Position numbers and translations under genes: made by a program. Of a stretch of DNA of 5,620 bases, positions 1 through 5,536 are shown one piece after another; positions within the stretch are counted from its first letter, which is position 1; each line of letters begins with the position of its first letter. Origin of the DNA: Bacteroidota bacterium. GTDB taxonomy: Bacteria; Bacteroidota; Bacteroidia; B-17B0; Aurantibacillaceae. The notes beneath the pieces are model-generated. The model had not been told where the DNA came from and ran no database searches. It saw nothing but the letters and a program-made list of their open reading frames with translations. The stretch is from assembly GCA_025359355.1 (NCBI GenBank), contig JANYGR010000189.1, forward strand, positions 1 through 5,620. Direction: 5' to 3'.

Positions 1-626
1 AAGTCTTTTTTATATTGTTTAACGTTCCATTTTAAATGCCAAGTTTCAAAATAACTTTCGAGAACTTTTGATAAGGATTCAAGTCCAACTTCGGCTCTTC
101 GTTTGTCAACGTTGTCTGGATCCACTAATGGCGATATATAATATTCAAGAGATTTTTTGTTTTGCCCAACTTGTGTTCCGTAAATTTGTTTTTTTCCTTG
201 TCTTAATGCCACTCTATCTTCAAGTGTAGCCAACTCTGTTGACTTAGCTTCTTTATTTTTAACCGCTTCACGCAATAATGGCAAATATTTTTCTTGGGTA
301 TTTAGGTCAGCATGTTGTATTACTCTATATAATGCTGAACTACACTGATCTCCAACTTCACTTATTCCCAACCAACCATATTTGTCAAGTATATTTTTAA
401 CTTTCACTTGATTTACAGAGTCAGTTTTATTCATTATTAACCAAACTGAATCTACTTCTTTAGAAAATAATCCAAATTTTTGACTGAGCTCTTGAATTTG
501 TATTCTATATTTTAGGTCGTCGTTGTCTATGATTAGCAACTGGTCAATTATGTCATTGCATTTTTTATCTTGACCATAAGTCGAAAAGAATAACAGAAAA
601 CCTATGAGCAAAAGAATATTTTTCAT
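1..626 (-). CDS. Secreted DUF6624-family protein, 3' end outside window
   Basis: The ATG is at 626-624, and the frame stays open for 208 codons to the window edge without a stop, so only the C-terminal tail is missing. Residues 1-18 form a signal peptide (MKN, then a Leu/Phe-rich core), with likely cleavage near STYG-Q, so the mature protein should be periplasmic or secreted. The rest carries the motif series I associate with DUF6624: an I-D-x-x-D...R segment at about 33-41, YGW at 83-85 followed by EVG at 90-92, IQHAD at 103-107, LPLL at 115-118, LATLEDR at 132-138, QIYGTQ at 147-152 and a final RRAEVGLESL at 176-185. The family has no established biochemical function. The regularly placed His, Asp and Arg residues would suit an enzyme, but that is inference. 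The gene follows the peptidase terminator on the same strand, so it probably has its own promoter within 627-742, where I could not identify a good one. Family assignment is from memory of the motifs. Confidence 0.8.
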   Translation of the reverse strand, partial: MKNILLLIGFLLFFSTYGQDKKCNDIIDQLLIIDNDDLKYRIQIQELSQKFGLFSKEVDSVWLIMNKTDSVNQVKVKNILDKYGWLGISEVGDQCSSALYRVIQHADLNTQEKYLPLLREAVKNKEAKSTELATLEDRVALRQGKKQIYGTQVGQNKKSLEYYISPLVDPDNVDKRRAEVGLESLSKVLESYFETWHLKWNVKQYKKD

Positions 627-742
627 AAACTAATTTGTTTGATTGTTAGTTATCCTATTATTGTGCAATTAATTACTTATAGGACTGATTTTTTATATTA
701 TAAACTCTGGTTTGTTTCTTTTTCATCTAAGGAAAAAGATAG

Positions 743-770
743 AAAAAGAAAAATTCACTTTTAAGTGAAT
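743..770 (-). terminator. Rho-independent terminator of the M23 peptidase gene
   Basis: An 8-bp inverted repeat (ATTCACTT at 753-760, AAGTGAAT at 763-770) lies one base after the TAA of the peptidase gene. Read on the minus strand it is followed by TTTTT-C-TTTTT (the A-runs at 749-753 and 743-747). The stem is A/T-rich and the formal loop is only 2 nt, so in RNA the inner pairs would open to a 6-bp stem with a 6-nt loop. It has a T-tract in the minus direction only. Confidence 0.75.
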
Positions 771-771
771 C

Positions 772-1743
772 TTAATTAACCCTTAGTTTCTGCCCTATTT
801 TAAGGTAATAGCGCTTATCGGTTCCATTCAATACACACAATTCTTTCATAGATAAACCGTAACGTTTCGCAACTTCGTACCAAGAATCGCCACGCTCAAT
901 AGTATGCAACGTTGCATTACTTGGATAAGCGCAAATACCGTAACGTGATTTTTTAATGACAATAGAATCATTCAATGTTTTGTTTTCGGTAAACGAAATA
1001 ATAGAAGCTGGATTAATAGCTTGTCCTTTGAAACGAACTTCAAAGTGTAAATGCGGGCCACTGCTTCTACCTGTACTACCGCCTAATCCAATCAATTGTC
1101 CAGAAGTAACAATTTGTCCTGGCTTTACTTTAATTTTTGATAAATGTGCGTAAACAGTTTCCAATCCATTGTAATGCCTAATAATCACCACATTTCCAAA
1201 GGCACCCTTAGCTTGTGCAATCCTTACCATTCCATCAAATGCAGAAGTAATAGCATCTCCCCTATTCAAATGAATATCAATACCTTTATGCATTCTTCCA
1301 TCTCTCCAACCAAATTTAGAAGTAACCACGCCCGTTTTGGGATGATTGTATAAACCTAATGAATCACTTTCGATATGGATGATTTGTGATTCAGGAAATT
1401 CATTATCTGGTGTAATTTGAAACACGGTGCTTTCATCAAAATCATCATAAAAATTAGTAGCAGGTAACGAACCATATTTAAAAATAGCGATGTTTGCTTC
1501 TTGTGATATTAAAATGGAATTATAATAACTAATTTCCTCTATCTGTTTTTCATCAATGAAATCAAGGTCAAGCAACGAATCAACAATCTTTACCAATTGT
1601 AATTTTGTGATGGTATTTTTTGGATTTGGGTTATTGACAAAAGGTTCATTTTGGCGACAGCTATCTTTCTTTGGCCCACCTTTGGCTAAAGAAAATGTTG
1701 GTATAAGCAACAGAACTAATAAACTATGGATAACAAACCTCAA
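772..1743 (-). CDS. Secreted M23 metallopeptidase with C-terminal LysM domain
   Basis: Predicted zinc endopeptidase acting on peptidoglycan cross-bridges outside the cytoplasmic membrane. Residues 1-20 are a signal peptide (R2, then a Leu/Ile/Val core, ending SLA). Residues 21-130 are a spacer with no domain I recognise. The LytM-type M23 domain spans about 138-248: HKGID gives the zinc ligands H152 and D156, YAH gives catalytic H200, and HLHFEV gives catalytic H231 and ligand H233. All expected residues are present, so it should be active and not a degenerate EnvC/NlpD-type activator. A single LysM (about 279-322, with RGDSWYEVAKRYG and LKIGQKL) would bind glycan chains. The start is the TTG at 1743-1741: it begins the signal peptide directly, and no in-frame ATG lies between it and the upstream in-frame TAG. 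The gene is monocistronic, divergent from ilvE, with a terminator just after the stop. Family certain; exact cleavage target unknown. Confidence 0.93.
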   Translation of the reverse strand: MRFVIHSLLVLLLIPTFSLAKGGPKKDSCRQNEPFVNNPNPKNTITKLQLVKIVDSLLDLDFIDEKQIEEISYYNSILISQEANIAIFKYGSLPATNFYDDFDESTVFQITPDNEFPESQIIHIESDSLGLYNHPKTGVVTSKFGWRDGRMHKGIDIHLNRGDAITSAFDGMVRIAQAKGAFGNVVIIRHYNGLETVYAHLSKIKVKPGQIVTSGQLIGLGGSTGRSSGPHLHFEVRFKGQAINPASIISFTENKTLNDSIVIKKSRYGICAYPSNATLHTIERGDSWYEVAKRYGLSMKELCVLNGTDKRYYLKIGQKLRVN

Positions 1744-1761
1744 ATTGTTAATAAATACTAA

Positions 1762-1794
1762 CGAATATAGTAAAATTATATGTAAACAATCAAA
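1762..1794 (-). promoter_or_regulatory. Candidate promoter for the M23 peptidase gene
   Basis: On the minus strand, TTTG (1794-1791) is followed after 21 nt by TATATTCG (1769-1762), which matches the Bacteroidota -7 consensus TAnnTTTG at all but one specified position. Transcription would begin roughly 10-15 nt before the TTG start codon at 1743, giving a very short leader. The region is A/T-rich, so chance matches are likely. Confidence 0.35.
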
Positions 1795-1854
1795 CTATAA
1801 ATAAAATCAATAAAATGAGCTTCTTTCATTGCCAATAAATAATCGACGAAATTG

Positions 1855-1885
1855 TTTGTTATCATAAAAATTATGTGCTAATTTG
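1855..1885 (+). promoter_or_regulatory. Candidate promoter for ilvE
   Basis: TTTG (1855-1858), a 20-nt spacer, then TAATTTG (1879-1885), a Bacteroidota-type -33/-7 pair in which the -7 box is one base shorter than TAnnTTTG. It would place the start of transcription about 10-15 nt before the ATG at 1906. I see no leader-peptide attenuator or T-box in the 162-nt divergent gap. Confidence 0.4.
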
Positions 1886-1905
1886 TTAAACACAATACAA
1901 ATAAA

Positions 1906-2973
1906 ATGATAGCAAGCGCAGAAATTAAAATTGAAAAAATAGCTCATAGCAGGGTAAGCGAGTACGATATTAACAATGTACCTTTTGGTAAATGTTTTTC
2001 GGATCACATGTTTATAGCAGAGTATGCTGATGGTAAGTGGGAAAATGCTACCATAATGCCTTATCAAGATGTTCCTATGAGTTATGCAATGTCTGCATTA
2101 CACTACGGACAAGCTATTTTTGAAGGAATGAAAGCCTATAAAAATGAGGAAGGTGATGTTAATATATTTCGACCAATAGAGAATTTTAAACGTATTAATA
2201 AATCAGCTATTCGTATGGCTATGCCTGAAGTGCCTGAAGAAATTTTTATGGGTGGTTTAACTGAATTATTAAAATTAGATTCAGCTTGGATTCCTACTTC
2301 TGATACAGGTTCTTTATATATTCGTCCATTTTTAATTGCTACGGATGAGGCTATTGGTGTAAAGCCAAGCGAAACATACAAATTCATTATCATTACGTGT
2401 CCTGCAGGTAAATATTATGCAGAGCCTATTAAAGTATTAATTGAAACAAATTTCTTTAGAGCAGTTGAAGGTGGTGTAGGTTTTGTGAAGGCCGCAGGAA
2501 ATTATGGAAGAAGCTTGTACCCTACTAAATTAGCTCAACAAAAAGGTTATCAACAAGTTATTTGGACTGATGGTAAAACGCATTCTTTCTTAGAGGAATC
2601 AGGTACCATGAACTTAATGTTCGTTATTGATAATACTGTTGTAACGCCGGCATTAAGCGATACAATCTTAGCAGGTATTACCCGTAACAGTGTTTTAGCT
2701 TTAGCCAAAGATTGGGGAATGACTGTAGAAGAACGAAAAATTTCTATCATTGAAATTTTAGAAGCTCATGCTAAAGGCACGCTTAAAGAGGCTTTTGGCG
2801 TTGGTACCGCTGCTACAATTGCGCAAATTATTGGTATAGGTTATGAAGGAAAAGATTATGCGTTACCTCCAGTTGAAGAACGTCAATTTTCTAATAAAGT
2901 AGATGAAACGCTGCGTAATATCAGAAAAGGTAAAGTACAAGATAAATTTAATTGGATGTATCCAGTAAAATAG
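1906..2973 (+). CDS. ilvE: Branched-chain amino acid aminotransferase
   Basis: PLP-dependent class IV (fold type IV) aminotransferase that interconverts leucine, isoleucine and valine with their 2-oxo acids, using glutamate/2-oxoglutarate, in the cytoplasm. The 355-aa length fits the long, eukaryote-like BCAT subgroup rather than the roughly 300-aa E. coli type. Visible signatures: FGKCFSDHMF (27-36), LHYGQAIFEGMKAY (65-78), substrate-pocket R140 in SLYIRPF, the PLP lysine K195 in VKAAGNYG, QQVIW (216-220), and ESGTMNL (231-237), where E231 matches the conserved cofactor-binding Glu. GVGTAATIAQI (298-308) lies where human BCATm has its CxxC redox switch; both cysteines are absent, so that regulation is not expected. 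The ATG follows an A-rich stretch without a Shine-Dalgarno. Its neighbours are not other ilv/leu genes, so it appears to stand alone from the rest of the pathway. I see no convincing terminator before purS. Confidence 0.96.
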   Translation: MIASAEIKIEKIAHSRVSEYDINNVPFGKCFSDHMFIAEYADGKWENATIMPYQDVPMSYAMSALHYGQAIFEGMKAYKNEEGDVNIFRPIENFKRINKSAIRMAMPEVPEEIFMGGLTELLKLDSAWIPTSDTGSLYIRPFLIATDEAIGVKPSETYKFIIITCPAGKYYAEPIKVLIETNFFRAVEGGVGFVKAAGNYGRSLYPTKLAQQKGYQQVIWTDGKTHSFLEESGTMNLMFVIDNTVVTPALSDTILAGITRNSVLALAKDWGMTVEERKISIIEILEAHAKGTLKEAFGVGTAATIAQIIGIGYEGKDYALPPVEERQFSNKVDETLRNIRKGKVQDKFNWMYPVK

Positions 2974-3032
2974 AATAGCTTATTAAATGTCATATTGTTC
3001 AAAACATTATTTTTAATACAGCTTCAAAACTT

Positions 3033-3040
3033 TAAATTTG
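3033..3040 (+). promoter_or_regulatory. Candidate -7 promoter box for purS
   Basis: TAAATTTG is an exact match to the Bacteroidota -7 consensus TAnnTTTG and ends 26 nt before the purS ATG, a suitable distance. No TTG lies about 19-21 nt upstream (that stretch is T-rich instead), so the -33 element is weak or absent. Nothing here resembles a purine riboswitch or a PurR-type operator. Confidence 0.45.
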
Positions 3041-3066
3041 CTCTTCTTTTTTAATTAACAACAAAT

Positions 3067-3318
3067 ATGAAATATATTGCAGACATTACCGTAATGCCAA
3101 TGAAAGCCTTATTAGATCCTCAAGGTAAGGCGGTTACTGGTTCAATGAAAAACTTAGGTTTATCAGAAATTGAAAATATTCGTATCGGTAAACACATTAC
3201 TTTAGAAATTGAAGCTTCTAATAAAGACATTGCATCTTCTAAAATTGACGAAGCTTGCAAAAAATTATTATGCAATCAAATTATGGAGTTTTATGAGTAC
3301 ACAATTAATGAATTATAG
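3067..3318 (+). CDS. purS: Phosphoribosylformylglycinamidine synthase subunit PurS
   Basis: Small structural subunit of FGAM synthase, which converts formylglycinamide ribonucleotide, glutamine and ATP to formylglycinamidine ribonucleotide in the fourth step of purine synthesis. In organisms with split enzymes, PurS bridges the PurQ glutaminase and small PurL synthetase and helps ammonia transfer. The 83-aa protein is full length for the family and shows its hallmarks: an initial beta strand ending in VMP (9-11), LDPQGKAV (16-23), NLGL (29-32), IRIGKHITLEIEA (38-50), and a C-terminal EACKKLL (62-68) leading into NQIMEFYEY. Its presence predicts separate purQ and short purL genes elsewhere, not one large fused PurL. 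Neither partner is in this window; ilvE lies 93 nt upstream and metK 111 nt downstream, so its placement reflects a scattered pur pathway. The ATG sits in an A-rich context with no Shine-Dalgarno. Confidence 0.94.
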   Translation: MKYIADITVMPMKALLDPQGKAVTGSMKNLGLSEIENIRIGKHITLEIEASNKDIASSKIDEACKKLLCNQIMEFYEYTINEL

Positions 3319-3341
3319 AATTTGAGAGTTAGTGAATTGAA

Positions 3342-3425
3342 AAATCAATAATTTAACAAATCAATAATTCAAAAACCATATTTAAATCAACAATTAACTA
3401 AATCAATAATTCAAAAACTAAATTA
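3342..3425. repeat. Imperfect 42-nt tandem duplication in the metK leader
   Basis: Two 42-nt units, 3342-3383 and 3384-3425, fill most of the purS-metK gap. Each consists of a diverged 16-nt half followed by a perfectly shared 19-nt block, AAATCAATAATTCAAAAAC, at 3358-3376 and 3400-3418. Within each unit the first half is itself a degenerate copy of the start of that block (AAATCAATAATTTAAC at 3342, AAATCAACAATTAAC at 3384), so there are four related AAATCAAYAATT elements with starts spaced 16, 26 and 16 nt. The sequence has no dyad symmetry and no coding capacity, and ends 4 nt before the metK ATG. Role unknown; replication slippage in low-complexity DNA would be enough to create it. Confidence 0.8.
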
Positions 3426-3429
3426 AAAC

Positions 3430-4683
3430 ATGGGATATCTTTTCACCTCAGAATCAGTATCAGAAGGCCATCCGGATAAGGTTGCCGATCAAATTTCAGA
3501 CGCATTAATCGATAACTTTTTGGCATTCGATCCACAAAGTAAAGTGGCTTGCGAAACATTAGTTACTACTGGTCAAGTAGTATTAGCTGGTGAAGTGAAA
3601 TCTAAAGCATACTTAGACGTTCAAGAAATTGCTCGTGAAGTCATCCGTAAAATTGGATATACTAAATCTGAGTATATGTTTGAAGCTAACTCTTGTGGTA
3701 TTTTATCTGCTATACACGAGCAATCTGCTGATATCAACCAAGGTGTTGATCGTAAGAAAAAAGAAGAGCAAGGTGCAGGTGATCAAGGGATGATGTTTGG
3801 TTATGCAACTAACGAAACAGCTAACTATATGCCATTAGCACTTGATTTAGCTCATGGAATCTTATTAGAATTAGCAGCATTACGTCGCGAAAATAAAGCC
3901 ATAAAATATTTACGTCCAGATGCAAAATCTCAAGTAACATTAGAGTATGATGATAATAACGTACCAGTTCGTATTGATGCTATTGTAGTATCAACACAGC
4001 ATGATGATTTTGATAAAGAAGATAAAATGTTAGCGAAAATTAAAAAAGACATCATCGACATTTTAATTCCTCGCGTTAAAAAGAACTATCCTAAATACGC
4101 TCATTTATTCAACAATAAAATCAATTACCATATTAACCCAACAGGTAAGTTTGTAATTGGTGGTCCGCATGGAGATACAGGCTTAACTGGTCGTAAAATT
4201 ATTGTAGATACTTACGGTGGAAAAGGTGCTCACGGTGGTGGTGCTTTCTCTGGTAAAGATCCAAGTAAAGTTGACCGTTCTGCTGCTTATGCAACTCGTC
4301 ACATTGCTAAAAACTTAGTTGCTGCTGGTGTTTGTACTGAAGTATTAGTACAAGTGTCTTATGCAATTGGTGTAGCTCAACCTATGGGTATTTTTATTGA
4401 TACTTATGGTACAGCTAAAGTGAAAATGACAGATGGCGAAATCGCTAAAATCGTTCAAAAAGTATTTGATATGCGTCCATACTTTATTGAGCAACGTTTC
4501 AAATTACGTACTCCTATCTATAGCGAAACAGCTGCTTATGGACACATGGGACGTAAAAATGAAACTGTTACTAAAACATTCAAATCTCCTGATGGAAAAA
4601 CAAAAACAATGAAAGTTGAATTGTTTACTTGGGAAAAATTAGATTACGTTGCTAAAGTAAAAGCAGCTTTCAAATTGAAATAA
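3430..4683 (+). CDS. metK: S-adenosylmethionine synthetase
   Basis: Cytoplasmic methionine adenosyltransferase: makes S-adenosylmethionine from methionine and ATP, hydrolysing the triphosphate intermediate; the family enzyme is a homotetramer needing Mg and K ions. All three domains are intact. Numbering matches E. coli MetK at the N-terminus: E8, GHPDK at 13-17 (H14, D16 and K17), and the adenine-loop motif GAGDQGMMFGYA at 115-126 with D118. D164 and K166 (LRPDAK) and the phosphate-loop signature GGGAFSGKDPSK (269-280) are present about 1 and 11 residues later than in E. coli. At 417 aa it is longer than the E. coli enzyme (384), mainly through extra mid-protein residues and a lengthened C-terminal segment (about 376-405), which I recall as common in Bacteroidota. 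It is monocistronic or read through from purS, and ends in a strong terminator. The A-rich, G-free leader and absence of a Shine-Dalgarno fit a well-expressed Bacteroidota gene. Confidence 0.97.
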   Translation: MGYLFTSESVSEGHPDKVADQISDALIDNFLAFDPQSKVACETLVTTGQVVLAGEVKSKAYLDVQEIAREVIRKIGYTKSEYMFEANSCGILSAIHEQSADINQGVDRKKKEEQGAGDQGMMFGYATNETANYMPLALDLAHGILLELAALRRENKAIKYLRPDAKSQVTLEYDDNNVPVRIDAIVVSTQHDDFDKEDKMLAKIKKDIIDILIPRVKKNYPKYAHLFNNKINYHINPTGKFVIGGPHGDTGLTGRKIIVDTYGGKGAHGGGAFSGKDPSKVDRSAAYATRHIAKNLVAAGVCTEVLVQVSYAIGVAQPMGIFIDTYGTAKVKMTDGEIAKIVQKVFDMRPYFIEQRFKLRTPIYSETAAYGHMGRKNETVTKTFKSPDGKTKTMKVELFTWEKLDYVAKVKAAFKLK

Positions 4684-4697
4684 TTTTTAATTTTATT

Positions 4698-4734
4698 AAA
4701 AAGCCTCATTTTACTAGTAAAATGAGGCTTTTTT
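4698..4734 (+). terminator. Strong terminator of metK, probably bidirectional
   Basis: A perfect 26-nt palindrome at 4703-4728 (arms beginning GCCTCATTTTA, centre CTAG) is extended by A5 on the left (4698-4702) and T6 on the right (4729-4734). It starts 14 nt after the metK TAA. The A-run supplies a T-tract on the minus strand too, so it can also stop transcription of the convergent gene whose stop lies at 4857. Confidence 0.93.
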
Positions 4735-4759
4735 GTTTTATAATGTTTACTAAATATAC

Positions 4760-4813
4760 AGGCTTTAAAATCAAATTTCTTGTTGGAGTTATCTCCAACA
4801 AGGGCTTAAAATC
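4760..4813. repeat. Hairpin flanked by direct repeats, possible REP-like element
   Basis: CTTGTTGGAG (4779-4788) and CTCCAACAAG (4793-4802) form a perfect 10-bp stem with a TTAT loop. It is flanked by AGGCTTTAAAATC (4760-4772) and AGGGCTTAAAATC (4801-4813), which match at 11 of 13 positions in direct orientation. Neither strand has an immediate T-tract, so this is a poor Rho-independent terminator, and a good one already lies 26 nt to the left. The compact stem with GGAG/CTCC and conserved-looking flanks resembles dispersed palindromic elements of Bacteroidota chromosomes, but one copy cannot prove that. It could also be a 3' stability hairpin for the minus-strand gene ending at 4857. Confidence 0.5.
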
Positions 4814-4856
4814 TTATTGTCTATCAAACCGTTTGCTTTACTATTAAGAGTAATTT

Positions 4857-5480
4857 TTATTTCTTAATTAATTGGCCATCGTTGTATTCAGACTCATTAA
4901 TAATTGACGGGAAATTATTTTTGTCAAATAGATATTCAATTCTATGACCATCTAATTTCCCATTTACATAATTTAATATTCTAAAAAACTGCCCATTAAC
5001 AATTTCTGTTAGTGGTCCATTTAACTCACAATTTGAATAGTTTGTAATTCTGAATAATATACCAAACTTGTCATACATTAAACATACTTTATCTAAACAA
5101 TTGTCTACATAGAAGCCAGCTTCCTTTAGTTTTCCATTGTAATGCAAAATTTTAAAAGCTCCATTTCTCTTGCCATTTTTATAGCATATTATAAATGCAA
5201 TATTTTGTTTCTTTTCATTATAAAAAATACAATACTTGCCGTCAATCAAGCTATCTGGCAAACTGAAAATATAATTATGTCTTTTGTCTAAGGCACTAAG
5301 TTTTAAACTGTCAACATATTTGGAGCCAGCTTTTTTTTCTAAAATTAATAGGGTATCGCCACTAATTATTTTTGTTTGAACAACTTTGTTAGTTACATTA
5401 ATTTGATAATAAACATTCTCATAACTTTGACTATTAGCTAAGTTCGATATAAAAACAAATATGAATATTAATTTTTTCAT
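4857..5480 (-). CDS. Secreted MORN/YwqK-type repeat protein
   Basis: 207-aa protein with a signal peptide at 1-17 (MKK, Ile/Phe core, then LANS-Q), so it is probably exported. Residues 18-78 are a lead-in region with no domain I recognise. From about 79 there are degenerate MORN-2-like units with a period of roughly 20-25 residues, each built as G-x-aromatic...Y-x-N-G-K: DGKYCIFYN (80-88), KNGKRNGAFKILHYNGKLKE (101-120), LNGPLTEIVNGQ (153-164), NGKLDGHRIEYLF (173-185) and YNDGQLIKK (199-207). Database entries for such proteins often say 'YwqK family antitoxin'. That name is misleading here: the protein is exported and no toxin gene adjoins it. These repeats usually form extended beta-hairpin surfaces; the partner is unknown. 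It lies 35 nt after smpB on the same strand and converges on metK. The ATG at 5480-5478 directly begins the signal peptide. Confidence 0.72.
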   Translation of the reverse strand: MKKLIFIFVFISNLANSQSYENVYYQINVTNKVVQTKIISGDTLLILEKKAGSKYVDSLKLSALDKRHNYIFSLPDSLIDGKYCIFYNEKKQNIAFIICYKNGKRNGAFKILHYNGKLKEAGFYVDNCLDKVCLMYDKFGILFRITNYSNCELNGPLTEIVNGQFFRILNYVNGKLDGHRIEYLFDKNNFPSIINESEYNDGQLIKK

Positions 5481-5506
5481 AAAATTACCGCTAACTAAAA
5501 TAACAC

Positions 5507-5536
5507 TAAAAATACCTATTTATACTGGCGTTTCAA
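5507..5536 (-). promoter_or_regulatory. Candidate promoter for the MORN-repeat gene, overlapping the smpB 3' end
   Basis: On the minus strand TTG (5536-5534) is followed after exactly 19 nt by TATTTTTA (5514-5507), one base off TAnnTTTG. The -33 element lies inside the last codons of smpB and the -7 box just after its stop. It would give a short leader before the ATG at 5480. Read-through from smpB is the alternative. Confidence 0.4.

Noticed and set aside
718..738. CTTTTTC/GAAAAAG inverted repeat downstream of the peptidase gene
   Set aside because: A low-complexity A/T stem with no T-tract on either strand; the better hairpin at 753-770 explains termination.
956..1804. Plus-strand open frames of 65-82 codons opposite the M23 peptidase gene
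   Set aside because: They lie antisense to a gene with an intact catalytic domain, their products show no family features, and they have no promoter of their own that I can see.
1807..2067. Minus-strand 86-codon frame spanning the ilvE promoter and the start of ilvE
   Set aside because: It overlaps the clear IlvE N-terminus in antisense and its product has no recognisable features; best explained as a shadow frame.
2987..3015. Possible terminator after ilvE (AATGT...ACATT followed by a T-run)
   Set aside because: The stem is only 5 A/T-rich base pairs around a loop of more than 10 nt, too weak to call.
3342..3425. CRISPR array suggested by the repeated 19-nt block
   Set aside because: There are only two perfect copies, no dyad symmetry, and the intervening sequence is itself a degenerate copy of the repeat, not a unique spacer; no cas gene is present.
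3319..3429. SAM riboswitch or other structured leader upstream of metK
   Set aside because: The last 90 nt contain no G and the earlier part is too short; none of the helices needed for SAM-I, SAM-II or related folds can form.
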